Positions 44,002 to 53,126 of a DNA stretch of 64,000 nucleotides are shown here, piece after piece. The notes under the pieces are model-generated. The model made no database searches. It saw only the letters and a program-made list of their open reading frames with translations, and was not told the origin of the DNA. Source of the stretch: Emticicia soli (lineage in GTDB: Bacteria > Bacteroidota > Bacteroidia > Cytophagales > Spirosomataceae); assembly GCF_037860775.1 (NCBI RefSeq), contig NZ_JBBEWC010000003.1, forward strand, positions 310,001-374,000, in the 5' to 3' direction. How positions within the stretch are numbered: the stretch's first letter is position 1; the number at the start of each line of letters is the position of its first letter. The position numbers were made by a program, and so were the translations under genes.

Positions 44002-44703
44002 TTACTTCTTATACTTACTCATTCTAAACTTGCGGATATTCTCACCGAATCGGATATTTTGTAGATTATTGGCCGTAAGAAAAAACTCTGACTCCACATA
44101 GCCCAGTATGGTCATAGCACTGCTGGGATTTATCTTGGCATTTACTCTATCAAAAGCGCAGTCAGAACCAATCATATAGTTGCAAGACTTGTTAGTGGTA
44201 AGGTCTAGTTGCTCAATTTCACAGGCGTTTAGTCTTATATAACTGCTTCGGCTATCTATTTTCATATATGGCGCACTGAAATTGGAGAAAAAAGTCTGAG
44301 TGGCTTCGCCCGTGTATGATTTTACCACAGGTGTATGAATATACATTTGCCTGTTAATAGGGTTTTCTTTGCTTGATTTGGGCGTTTTAAAACTATGGAT
44401 TACAAGGGTATCGCCTCTATAACTCATTTCAACATATTTTATAAATGTATGGTGAATCTCAATCTGAGGTTTTTCGTCGGCTTCAAAATACACTTTTACG
44501 GGGCCAAGGTCACAATTTATTACAACATGCCTAAATGCCTGCAACGGTATTTTTTTGTAGGGCATCTTTGGCGCAATAGAATCATATTCGGCAACTCCTT
44601 CAATGTCTTTTGTTTGCTTGGTTAAGCCTGAATAGTACCAGGTACTAAGGGCAACTACTGCAATTCCTGCAACAATTAGTAACCATTTATATCTATTTGC
44701 CAT
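44002..44703 (-). CDS. Membrane-anchored DUF2807-like protein
   Basis: 233 residues. One N-terminal membrane segment (about 6-24), then a beta-rich region with a pattern of the GIN/DUF2807 auto-transporter-head type (FRHVVINCDLGPVKVYF, EMSYRGDTLVIHS, YMKIDSRSSYIRLNACEIEQLDL). It probably forms a short right-handed beta-helix outside the inner membrane. Function unknown; it stands alone. Confidence 0.65.
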   Translation of the reverse strand: MANRYKWLLIVAGIAVVALSTWYYSGLTKQTKDIEGVAEYDSIAPKMPYKKIPLQAFRHVVINCDLGPVKVYFEADEKPQIEIHHTFIKYVEMSYRGDTLVIHSFKTPKSSKENPINRQMYIHTPVVKSYTGEATQTFFSNFSAPYMKIDSRSSYIRLNACEIEQLDLTTNKSCNYMIGSDCAFDRVNAKINPSSAMTILGYVESEFFLTANNLQNIRFGENIRKFRMSKYKK

Positions 44704-44960
44704 TTTCTGTGTTTAAACTCAAATAACAAATAAAGAGATTTTTACCTAATAAAACTAGTAACAGTTGTTGGCTAGTATCTATTTTTAGCTTCAGGCTTAG
44801 TATAAGATAACTATTTCGATAAGCATGGTCTATGCCTTTTACAGAGTTAATTACCTTAAAAGTAGGCAGGTAGGCATCAACTTGTTTTACCAAGTTTGCA
44901 TTTCTTCTGGTGTTAACTTCGGCAGACCACGCAGCTTTAGCATCTTTGAGGAGTATTATG
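44700..44960 (-). pseudogene. Possible LemA-family fragment
   Basis: The minus strand around 44871-44947 encodes KAAWSAEVNTRRNANLVKQV, which resembles the LemA core (W..V...RR..L..NLV..V). The frame is open for about 85 codons but the downstream part (LPTFKVINSVKGI...) keeps only a loose resemblance and the start and the N-terminal membrane helix are missing. I read it as a relic. The similarity is from memory of the family and is not certain. Confidence 0.3.
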
Positions 44961-45030
44961 CTAAGATGTGAAAAATAAAAAAAGCTACCCTAGCGGGAGT
45001 AGCTTTTCAAGCATAAAAGTAAACTATTTT
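44704..45030. other. 327-base intergenic region with a LemA-like remnant
   Basis: It contains a degraded reading frame on the minus strand with LemA-like sequence (44871-44947, see separate entry) and the terminator of the following gene at 44980-45007. No intact gene is seen. Confidence 0.5.
44980..45007. terminator. Terminator after the small secreted protein gene
   Basis: AAAAGCTAC (44980-44988) pairs with GTAGCTTTT (44999-45007) with an inner CC/GG stem. A and T runs flank both sides. Confidence 0.85.
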
Positions 45031-45426
45031 TTATTCTTTTTGACCTTCTTGAGGAATATTCGGCTGTACTATGTTTGCTTGTGGTTCTTTGTCTCGTGCT
45101 GCTTTAGCCTCACTGGCACTCATTTCGCTGGCAAGACCTAATTTTGGTTTTGCATTAGCTATGCCAGTATTAGCCGCAGGAACAGGTGAAAAAAGAAATT
45201 TCATGCCTTCTACTGTCCCTTCTTTTAGTGCTTTTGCAAGGCTTGAACCTTCAAAGTTTTTCTTAGATATTGAATTGCCAACTTTAGGCGGTGCATATTG
45301 CCAGCCCGGAACTCTATTGTTTTTGATTTGACTGCTCAAACTCTCTCCAGATTCGGTTGTTTGTGCTTTCAGGTTTATAGAAAGCATGAGTATGGCTGCT
45401 AAAGTAATATAAAAATTCTTTTTCAT
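45031..45426 (-). CDS. Small secreted protein, partner of the repetitive protein
   Basis: 131 residues with a signal peptide (ending LSINLKAQ). The mature part is low in complexity: KALKEGTVEGMKFLFSPVP in the middle and an Ala/Lys/Pro/Gln-rich tail. No family recognised. It starts six bases after the stop of the 706-residue repetitive protein, so the two are made together and may form one surface structure. Confidence 0.7.
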   Translation of the reverse strand: MKKNFYITLAAILMLSINLKAQTTESGESLSSQIKNNRVPGWQYAPPKVGNSISKKNFEGSSLAKALKEGTVEGMKFLFSPVPAANTGIANAKPKLGLASEMSASEAKAARDKEPQANIVQPNIPQEGQKE

Positions 45427-45432
45427 GACTTC

Positions 45433-47553
45433 TTATTTAACGTTTACTAATACATTTATTTTACTAATGGTTTCAGAGTTAAACTCTTGTAAGGCTTTAC
45501 CTAATACCTGGCCTACTTCTACTCTGCTTCTATCAGCTTTCATGGCTACGCCTGGTTTAGAAGAAGTAACCAGTAAATCACCTCTTTTAATAGGGCCGCC
45601 TTCAAGACAAACCTTGGTTGGAATAACACCAACAACACCCATAGGAACTTTACCTGATAAATCTGAATCAATATCTTCTTCGGTAAGTAGTACGCCCGGT
45701 TTAGTAGCATATACACCCGCTACCAGCGTAGAATAAGGTTCAGTTGATTTTTCTACCGTACGGTCTTTATCAACCGCAATTACCAGTACGTCGCCAGGTT
45801 CAAAATCATCCACCGAACTACTCACATCAAATGCTTCTGCAATATCAGCACCACTGTTTTGAGTACCACCATTAAAGAATCCTTTGCCGGCTTTATTGAT
45901 ACGAACTATGTTAGCACCTCCACTCTGAAAAATAGCCAGATTCCCACTTGAGCCTGTATGATTCACAAGTAGATTTGTGCCTGTACCTGCATTGCTTATT
46001 AATAGTGTTTCGCGTGAATTTGATGTATTAAAATTAGAAAAGCGGCCTGCTCTACTAAGAGCATAGTTAGGTGTCCAACCAAAAATAGCATTTCCGTTTC
46101 CATCAGCAGTAGCTTCTATACCATCACCTGAGCCTCCTGCACTGGCTGTTACTGCATTTCCATTACCCTCTGTAATAACTAATACTGCCGGACCATTACC
46201 AGATGGATTTGATGCGTGAAACAAACCTGCATATCCACCAGTACCCGAAGAAATTCCATAGACTCCTGCTGTGCCGAAGTTGGCAAAAATACTATTCACT
46301 TCTCCTTTCAAAGCTGGAGATGTACCTGTGGTTCGGTCAACTTTTGCATTGATAGCTGTACCATTACCTACAGTTTTTACTGAAACTACATCATTTTCAT
46401 TATCTTCATTAAATATTTCAAATCTACCTGCCCTGCCTGTTGCAAAAGAAGGTACCCACGCATAAAGTGCATTACCCGCACCATCAATGTTAGCTTCTAC
46501 CGCATTACCATCTTTGCCTGCGTTGGCAGTAATGGCGTTTCCATTACCATCTGTTAATGCTACAAGTGCCCGCCCGTTTCCCTGTGGATTTGAAGCATGA
46601 AATAAACCAGCAAACCCACCTGTCCCTGATGAAATACCAAATAAGCCTGCAGCGCCAAAATTACCAAAGATAGTCTTTACTTCAGACCTTACTCCGGCTG
46701 CTACGCTATATGTATTGTCTACTAAAAAAGAAGCGGCATTACCTTGCGTATTATCAGGGATATTTCCATTGCCATTGGTTTCTACTTCAAATGTATTGCC
46801 TGTGGTATTGTCTTGATTATAGTTCTGGAATCTACCAGCTCGGCCAGTACTGTTGTTTATACCTACCTGCCCAAATACCCCTATACCTGTACCTGAAGTA
46901 CTACTAGCTACAAACCCTCTTACACCATAACCACCACCATCATTACGGCCTACTACTGCTCCGGCAATATTACTTGTGGTTCTACCTACCACAGCTTCTC
47001 CGGCACCATTATTATCGCCAACAATACCTGCCGAAGTTTGAGCGGTTGTAATACCATGTACCGAAAAGCCACCACCTGTATTACTAATTACTCCTACACC
47101 TGAGCCAAGGGCTTTAAGATTAGCAACCGGACCATTCCCTACTGTAGAAGCATTTATTACAGGATTATTGTTTGTATTAACACCAATACCGAAATTACCT
47201 GCAATGTTATTGGTAGAATAAGCAGAAAGCCCGATACCTGATGTACTTTGTGCATATACCCCAACGCCACCTGCACCTGTTGCATTGCCAAATATACCAA
47301 TACCGGTTGGGCTTATGCCATAAACCCCCCAGCCACCTGAATTATGACTACCATAAACACCAATACCTGTACTATTTGTACTATTATTAATACCTCTGAT
47401 TCCGGCTGAAAAGCCCCCTGCACTACTTGAAGACATAATACCTCTAATGGTAAAATCTGAGGCCGTAGTACTAGGATTCGTTGCTTCTATTCTTTGGGCA
47501 TAAACAGCATAGGTGCTTATCGCGTAGATGAGCAAAAGCTTGATTTTTTTCAT
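45433..47553 (-). CDS. Secreted repetitive beta-rich protein
   Basis: 706 residues with signal peptide (MKKIKLLLIYAISTYAVYA). Gly/Asn/Ala/Thr-rich throughout. The first 220 residues repeat short GIGVYG-type units. Two longer copies of about 115 residues follow in tandem (about 285-400 and 410-525), each with NFG.AG..GISSGTGG.AGLFHASNP.GNG and ending in AGRF..FN. The C-terminal 130 residues (about 575-706) form a separate domain (GADIAEAFDVSS, EPGDVLVIAVDK, GVVGVIPTKV) like the chaperone/tail-type ends of bacterial adhesin or structural proteins. It is probably an extracellular fibre or matrix protein. Confidence 0.75.
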   Translation of the reverse strand: MKKIKLLLIYAISTYAVYAQRIEATNPSTTASDFTIRGIMSSSSAGGFSAGIRGINNSTNSTGIGVYGSHNSGGWGVYGISPTGIGIFGNATGAGGVGVYAQSTSGIGLSAYSTNNIAGNFGIGVNTNNNPVINASTVGNGPVANLKALGSGVGVISNTGGGFSVHGITTAQTSAGIVGDNNGAGEAVVGRTTSNIAGAVVGRNDGGGYGVRGFVASSTSGTGIGVFGQVGINNSTGRAGRFQNYNQDNTTGNTFEVETNGNGNIPDNTQGNAASFLVDNTYSVAAGVRSEVKTIFGNFGAAGLFGISSGTGGFAGLFHASNPQGNGRALVALTDGNGNAITANAGKDGNAVEANIDGAGNALYAWVPSFATGRAGRFEIFNEDNENDVVSVKTVGNGTAINAKVDRTTGTSPALKGEVNSIFANFGTAGVYGISSGTGGYAGLFHASNPSGNGPAVLVITEGNGNAVTASAGGSGDGIEATADGNGNAIFGWTPNYALSRAGRFSNFNTSNSRETLLISNAGTGTNLLVNHTGSSGNLAIFQSGGANIVRINKAGKGFFNGGTQNSGADIAEAFDVSSSVDDFEPGDVLVIAVDKDRTVEKSTEPYSTLVAGVYATKPGVLLTEEDIDSDLSGKVPMGVVGVIPTKVCLEGGPIKRGDLLVTSSKPGVAMKADRSRVEVGQVLGKALQEFNSETISKINVLVNVK

Positions 47554-47679
47554 TGGCTATCTAAATTTTTTTTGGTAAAATTAGGGACTCATGATGCTAG
47601 CATACAATTATAAGTGTAGAAAAATTAAGCAATTTTTACTGAGTGGTCGTTTGTTGCTTATTTCGTGGTATAAAATGTT

Positions 47680-48600
47680 TTAACGTAGCTCAGTGTTTAA
47701 AAAAGCAATGATTTTATCTTTGATAGCGGCTTGGTCAAACATTTCGCCATAGTGAGGGGCATTTGCTACAATAATCACTTCATTTTTTACCTTACTTAAA
47801 GTAAGCCATGAACTCAGTAATTTAGATTGTGTAGGTGGTACAGATTCATCTTTCTCGCCATGAATAATAAGAAACGGAGGGTCGTTTTTATCGACATAGC
47901 TAGCGGGGCTGGCAATCTTAGCCAAATCTGGTCTATCTATGGGCGATGCACCTAATAATGTACTCACAGCATCTTTCTGAGTCACTTCTTGCTGTGGTTT
48001 CAGCATAGCTAAAAAATCGGCAGGGCCATAGAAATCAACCACTGCACTTATCTTAAATGATTTTTTGGTTTTAGGCGCATAAAACGAAGTTACCTGATTG
48101 TTGTGAGATAAAGCCAGAAGTGAAGCCAGATGGCCTCCGGCCGAAAAACCTATTAGGGCTATTTTGTTTTTATTATAACCGTATTTAGCAGCATGCTGGT
48201 AAAGAAACTCAAGTGCCTGGTTACAATCTTGTATCTGTGCCGGAAAAACAGCATCGGTGCTGAACCTATAATCGATAGAGGCGAGGGCAAAGCCATTGTT
48301 AAGTATAGCTCCGATAGTTTTTTTCATATAGCCCATGTCGGCATATTTATCGTTGTGTGTCCAGGCGCCACCATGTATCCACACAACCAGCGGCATATCT
48401 GCCTTGGCATTGACCGGAATATAAATATCTAGCAGATGCTTTTTGAGTGTATCGTTTGCATACGGCACATTGCCATATAGCTTTGTGTCAGGCGGGAAAA
48501 ACGAGATTACCTTATTAGTAGCTTGGGCAAATGTTAGATGCGCCAAAAGAATGAAACAAAACGATAGCGTAATGCTTTTGCTGAACAAATGGAGGTTCAT
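47680..48600 (-). CDS. Secreted alpha/beta hydrolase (esterase)
   Basis: 306 residues from the ATG at 48600 (MNLHLFSKS), giving a signal peptide ending HLTFAQ; an upstream start at 48651 would add 17 residues before the signal. HGGAW at 76-80 is the oxyanion motif, GFSAG at 151-155 gives the nucleophile S153, D251 and H283 (APHYGE) complete the triad. It resembles BD-FAE-type carbohydrate esterases and kynurenine formamidase-like enzymes. It diverges from the DUF1549/DUF1553 gene and may remove acyl groups from sugars. Confidence 0.87.
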   Translation of the reverse strand: MNLHLFSKSITLSFCFILLAHLTFAQATNKVISFFPPDTKLYGNVPYANDTLKKHLLDIYIPVNAKADMPLVVWIHGGAWTHNDKYADMGYMKKTIGAILNNGFALASIDYRFSTDAVFPAQIQDCNQALEFLYQHAAKYGYNKNKIALIGFSAGGHLASLLALSHNNQVTSFYAPKTKKSFKISAVVDFYGPADFLAMLKPQQEVTQKDAVSTLLGASPIDRPDLAKIASPASYVDKNDPPFLIIHGEKDESVPPTQSKLLSSWLTLSKVKNEVIIVANAPHYGEMFDQAAIKDKIIAFLNTELR

Positions 48601-48797
48601 AAGTAAAGGTGAATAGATTGAATAGTAAATATAGCTTAAAATACTCATCAAATGCTTGTTTCTGGAATTTCTGACGCAAATTATTTACTATCTCCTTTAG
48701 ATTATATCCAAAATCATTGCTTGTATATTTTACAAATAATATCAAAAAAGTACAAGAAAAAAACAGGAATGTAGTGGCTAATGGTAAGACTATAAAC

Positions 48798-48805
48798 TAA
48801 CTTTG
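48798..48805 (+). promoter_or_regulatory. -7 box TAACTTTG before the cytochrome-type gene
   Basis: Matches TAnnTTTG 26 bases before the ATG at 48831. No clear -33 element. Confidence 0.4.
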
Positions 48806-48830
48806 TTAGATATTTATGGCTTAAACACAC

Positions 48831-51551
48831 ATGCGGATTCGCTTTTTTATTATATCAGCTCTTATTGTTGCTACACTTTCTATTGGTTGGAGCTATTTTA
48901 ACGATGGTTCGGCTGATACCGTCGATTACAGTACACAAGTAAAGCCAATTCTCAACAAACATTGTATCTCGTGTCATGGAGGTGTAAAAAAGCAAGGCGA
49001 TTTCAGCCTTTTGTTTCGTAGTGAAGCACTGGCTACAGCAAAATCAGGGAAACCTGCTATTATACCTTTTCACCCCGAGCAAAGCGAATTTATCAAACGT
49101 CTTACCCATACTGACCCCGACGAACGAATGCCTTATAAAGCAGCCCAGTTGAGCCAGGAAGATATAGCTATTCTTACGCAATGGGTAAAAGAAGGCGCTA
49201 AATGGGGCGACCATTGGGCTTATGTAGCTCCTAAAGATGTAAAAGTGCCTAACAAAGGGATTTTTGCCGGACTATTCAGCTTTGATAAATGGGAAAAAAA
49301 CGATATTGACTATTTTGTAAAGGCAAAGCTCGAAGAAGAAGGTTTATCGCCAGCCAAAGAAGCTGATAAGGCAACGCTTGTAAGAAGAGTATGTCTGGAT
49401 ATTGTCGGGCTTCCGCCAACGGCAGAGCAAATAAAAAAATATGTAACAGGTGAGGGCAATTATGAGCAACTGGTTGATGAATTATTGGCATCAAAGCAAT
49501 TTGGTGAGCGTTGGGCGTCTATGTGGCTCGATTTGGCTCGTTATTCAGATAGCAGGGGGTATCAGAAAGATAATGGACGGACTATCTGGCGTTATCGGGA
49601 TTGGGTGATTGATGCGTTCAATGCCAACATGCCTTTCGACCAGTTTACTAAAGAGCAATTAGCAGGAGATTTGTTGCCATCGCCTACTAAAAATCAGTTA
49701 ATTGCTACGGCTTTTCATCGGAATACGATGAATAACGATGAAACAGGCACAGTAGATGAAGAGTTCAGGGTTGCGGCTGTGATAGACAGAGTAAATACTA
49801 CTTTTGATGTATGGCAGGGAACTACGTTTGCCTGTGTACAGTGCCATAGCCACCCTTATGACCCATTCCGCAATGAAGAATACTATAAGATTATGGCATT
49901 CTTCAACAATACCCGTGACGAAGACACACAAGACGAAGCACCTAATTACCGTGAGTTTTCGGACGAAGATGAGCAAAAACTAGATAGTCTTACACATTGG
50001 ATAAAGAGCAATCTAGGTAATGAAAAAAGTAACTATTATAATAAGCTGGTAAGGAATCTGGAGCCTCGCCATCATGCACATTATGCCGATAATTACGTAA
50101 ATGGGGCTTTGCTGGGCGATAGAAATATTGGTTTAAGACATACAGGTACTTGCCGATTGCCAGGTATAAAACTAGACAACAAAACCACTTTTTTGATTAG
50201 CTACGCCAATAAGAATGTAGGTGGCTGGCTTGAATTAAGAAAAGGGAGCCCTACCGGCGAAATTCTGACAAAGCTTAAATTGGATACTACCGCCAGAAAT
50301 AAACTGCTTTTTATTCCGATTAAAGCTACTAAAGGAAGGCATGATTTATATCTGGTAGGCACAAACAGCCGCCTGAAACCTGAACAGGATGTATTTTCGA
50401 TAAACTGGTTCACTTTTCTGGAGGATTTCCCGAAAGGAGAACCGAAAAAATTTGATGATTTTAAATATCTGCTCACAGCCAAAACGCAGAATACACCTAT
50501 TATGCTCAAAAGTGATGATGATTATGAGCGTAAAACCCATGTTTTTGAAAGGGGTAACTGGTTAGTACATGGCAAGGAAGTTTACCCCGATGTACCTCGT
50601 TCGATGAACCCTTTCCCGAATGGTGCACCAAGAAACCGATTAGGTTTGGCAGAATGGCTGTTGGATAAAGATAATCCGCTGACGGCTCGTACAATGGTTA
50701 ACCGTTTCTGGGAGCAGTTGTTTGGGATTGGCTTGGTAGAAACCCTCGAAGATTTTGGTACACAGGGCTCTAAGCCATCGCATACAGCATTGCTTGATTT
50801 TCTGGCTATCAAGTTCAGAGCCGACTACAAATGGCAAATGAAGCCATTAATTAAATATATGCTTATGTCGGCAACTTATCAGCAGGCATCGGTAGGCAGT
50901 GAAGGCTTAGCAGCTAAAGACCCACAAAACAGGCTATTGGCACATGGACCGAGAATCCGGATGAACTCTGAAATGGTAAGAGATCAGGCACTAGCAGTAA
51001 GTGGTTTGTTAAGTACCAAAATGTATGGTAAACCTGTAATGCCCTATCAGCCTGATGGTGTGTGGCAGGCGGTTAACAGTAACCTTAATTATAAACAAAG
51101 CGAGGGCGAAGACCAGTATCGCAGAGCCATTTATACTTTTGCACGCCGCACGGGGCCGTATCCGCAACAGATTACTTTTGATGCCCCAAGCCGTGAGATT
51201 TGTACACAAAGACGCATCAGGACAAACACGCCTCTGCAAGCTTTACAACTGCTCAACGACCCTGTGTTTGTCGAAGCTTCTAAAAGTATAGCTATACAGA
51301 TGCAACATAATGCATCAACCATTGATGAACAAATTAACTGGGCGTATCGGCGTATTTTCATACACGATGCTCCTAAGCCAGACCGTGAGGCACTTAAAAG
51401 ATTGTATCAGGTATCCTTAGAAGAATTTAAAGCAAAACCACAAAATAGTAAAGCTTTTCTGAAAGAAGAGAAGCAACAGGCAGAAACGGCAGCATTAACT
51501 ATTGTAGCCAATGCAATTATGAACCTTGATGAATTTGTAACAAAGCAGTAA
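48831..51551 (+). CDS. Planctomycete-type cytochrome c protein (PSCyt1 + DUF1549 + DUF1553)
   Basis: 906 residues. One N-terminal hydrophobic segment (about 4-20) for export. Heme motif CISCH at C45-H49 in a PSCyt1 domain. DUF1549 spans about 150-350 (LVRRVCLDIVGLPPT, YQKDNGRTIWRYRDWV, GTTFACVQCHSHPYDP with another CxxCH-like group CVQCH) and DUF1553 the C-terminal third (NPLTARTMVNRFWEQLFG, INWAYRRIF). A carbohydrate-binding-like insert lies at about 425-520. Two CxxCH groups are visible, so it can bind two hemes. The DUF1501 gene follows by 12 bases. Such pairs are abundant in Planctomycetes and in Bacteroidota; exact substrate unknown. Confidence 0.92.
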   Translation: MRIRFFIISALIVATLSIGWSYFNDGSADTVDYSTQVKPILNKHCISCHGGVKKQGDFSLLFRSEALATAKSGKPAIIPFHPEQSEFIKRLTHTDPDERMPYKAAQLSQEDIAILTQWVKEGAKWGDHWAYVAPKDVKVPNKGIFAGLFSFDKWEKNDIDYFVKAKLEEEGLSPAKEADKATLVRRVCLDIVGLPPTAEQIKKYVTGEGNYEQLVDELLASKQFGERWASMWLDLARYSDSRGYQKDNGRTIWRYRDWVIDAFNANMPFDQFTKEQLAGDLLPSPTKNQLIATAFHRNTMNNDETGTVDEEFRVAAVIDRVNTTFDVWQGTTFACVQCHSHPYDPFRNEEYYKIMAFFNNTRDEDTQDEAPNYREFSDEDEQKLDSLTHWIKSNLGNEKSNYYNKLVRNLEPRHHAHYADNYVNGALLGDRNIGLRHTGTCRLPGIKLDNKTTFLISYANKNVGGWLELRKGSPTGEILTKLKLDTTARNKLLFIPIKATKGRHDLYLVGTNSRLKPEQDVFSINWFTFLEDFPKGEPKKFDDFKYLLTAKTQNTPIMLKSDDDYERKTHVFERGNWLVHGKEVYPDVPRSMNPFPNGAPRNRLGLAEWLLDKDNPLTARTMVNRFWEQLFGIGLVETLEDFGTQGSKPSHTALLDFLAIKFRADYKWQMKPLIKYMLMSATYQQASVGSEGLAAKDPQNRLLAHGPRIRMNSEMVRDQALAVSGLLSTKMYGKPVMPYQPDGVWQAVNSNLNYKQSEGEDQYRRAIYTFARRTGPYPQQITFDAPSREICTQRRIRTNTPLQALQLLNDPVFVEASKSIAIQMQHNASTIDEQINWAYRRIFIHDAPKPDREALKRLYQVSLEEFKAKPQNSKAFLKEEKQQAETAALTIVANAIMNLDEFVTKQ

Positions 51552-51563
51552 AACATAAAAACA

Positions 51564-53030
51564 ATGAATCTCTTTCAGGAAGTAAGCGAAGCAAATTTAC
51601 AGGCTATTAAACGTAGGCATTTTCTGAAACAATGCACTACCGGAATAGGTATGATGGCTCTGGGCTCGCTCACGAGTTGTTTTAATACTACCAAAGATTC
51701 GTTGATTGATAATCCACTATTGCCGAAGCTCCCACATTTTGCCCCAAAAGCCAAGAGTGTTATTTACCTGCACATGGCAGGGTCTCCATCACAATTAGAG
51801 TTATTTGATTATAAACCTGCTCTGGAAAAATGGCATGGCAAAGAATGCCCCGAAGAATACCTGAAAGGCAAAACCTTTGCGTTTATCAGAGGTGTACCCA
51901 AGATGCTCGGGCCACAAGGTAAATTTGCGCAGCATGGGCAGTCAGGTGCCTGGATTTCGGATTATCTGCCGTACTTTCAGAATATGGCCGATGAAGTATC
52001 TTTTCTGAAAGCCATGCACACCGACCAGTTTAACCATGCTCCGGCACAATTGTTTATGCAAACGGGTAGCCCGAGGTTAGGGCGACCGGGTATGGGCGCA
52101 TGGGCCACCTATGGTTTAGGCTCCGAAAATCAGAACCTACCGGGTTACATTGTACTTACTTCTGGTGGTAAATATCCCGAGGGAGGCAAGAGTATCTGGG
52201 GTAGTGGTTTTCTGCCATCAGTGTATCAGGGCGTACAGTGCCGCTCGAACGGTGAGCCTGTTTTGTATGTCAACAACCCCGAAGGCATTAGCCGGGATTT
52301 GCGCCGAGAAGCCATTAATACAATTAATGAAATCAACCAGCGCCAGTACGAAGAGTTTAAAGACCCTGAGATTCTGACACGTATTTCACAATACGAACTG
52401 GCATTTAATATGCAAATGACCGTGCCCGAAACAATGGATATTTCGAAAGAACCGCAGAAAATCCATGAGTTGTATGGTACAAGCCCCGGACAAACCTCTT
52501 TTGCTAATAACTGTCTGTTAGCCAGAAAAATGGTAGAAAACGGCGTGCGTTTTGTTCAACTCTACGATTGGGGCTGGGATACGCACGGCTCTAGTAAATC
52601 TGAATCTATAGAAGGTGCTTTGTGGGAAAAATGCCGCCAGACCGACCAGGCTATGTCGGCACTCTTGCTTGATTTAAAACAAAGAGGTCTGTTAGAAGAA
52701 ACATTGGTAGTTTGGAGCGGCGAATTCGGCAGAACGCCGATGCAGGAAAATAGAGATAATAAGCCTGCACCATTTTTAGGACGAGACCACCACGTAGAAG
52801 CTTACACAGTATGGATGGCCGGAGGAGGTATAAAGAAAGGCTTTACACACGGAGAAACCGACGAAATTGGCTATTATGGAGTGAAAGGCAAAACACATGT
52901 ACACGATTTGCAAGCCACTATTCTGAACCAACTAGGGCTGAACCATGAAAAACTGACCTATGATTTTCAGGGGCGACCATTCAGACTAACAGATGTTGGC
53001 GGCAAAGTAATTAATGAAATAATTGCTTGA
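51564..53030 (+). CDS. Tat-exported DUF1501 protein
   Basis: 488 residues. IKRRHFLKQCTTGIGMMALG carries a twin-arginine motif (R17-R18), and a lipobox-like LTSC follows. DUF1501 is a sulfatase/alkaline-phosphatase-superfamily-like domain: VIYLHMAGSPSQLELFDYKP, WDTHG, and VVWSGEFGRTPMQE with GRDHH near the C-terminus hold the likely metal ligands. It always pairs with DUF1549/DUF1553 proteins, as here. Function not established. Confidence 0.93.
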   Translation: MNLFQEVSEANLQAIKRRHFLKQCTTGIGMMALGSLTSCFNTTKDSLIDNPLLPKLPHFAPKAKSVIYLHMAGSPSQLELFDYKPALEKWHGKECPEEYLKGKTFAFIRGVPKMLGPQGKFAQHGQSGAWISDYLPYFQNMADEVSFLKAMHTDQFNHAPAQLFMQTGSPRLGRPGMGAWATYGLGSENQNLPGYIVLTSGGKYPEGGKSIWGSGFLPSVYQGVQCRSNGEPVLYVNNPEGISRDLRREAINTINEINQRQYEEFKDPEILTRISQYELAFNMQMTVPETMDISKEPQKIHELYGTSPGQTSFANNCLLARKMVENGVRFVQLYDWGWDTHGSSKSESIEGALWEKCRQTDQAMSALLLDLKQRGLLEETLVVWSGEFGRTPMQENRDNKPAPFLGRDHHVEAYTVWMAGGGIKKGFTHGETDEIGYYGVKGKTHVHDLQATILNQLGLNHEKLTYDFQGRPFRLTDVGGKVINEIIA

Positions 53031-53094
53031 TTCGCTCATACTCATTCCTATAAATAAGTAGCAGCACAATAGATGTGTTGCTATTTTTATGTTC

Positions 53095-53102
53095 TATCTT
53101 TG
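53095..53102 (+). promoter_or_regulatory. -7 box TATCTTTG before the VCBS/TIM gene
   Basis: Matches TAnnTTTG 25 bases before the ATG at 53127. A -33 TTTG at proper spacing is absent. Confidence 0.35.
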
Positions 53103-53126
53103 CAAAGATTGTATTCATGACACTAT

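Noticed and set aside
44693..44893. A 66-codon minus-strand frame as a real gene
   Set aside because: Only a TTG start, it overlaps the next gene start, and the frame continues upstream into LemA-like sequence, so it is treated as a relic.
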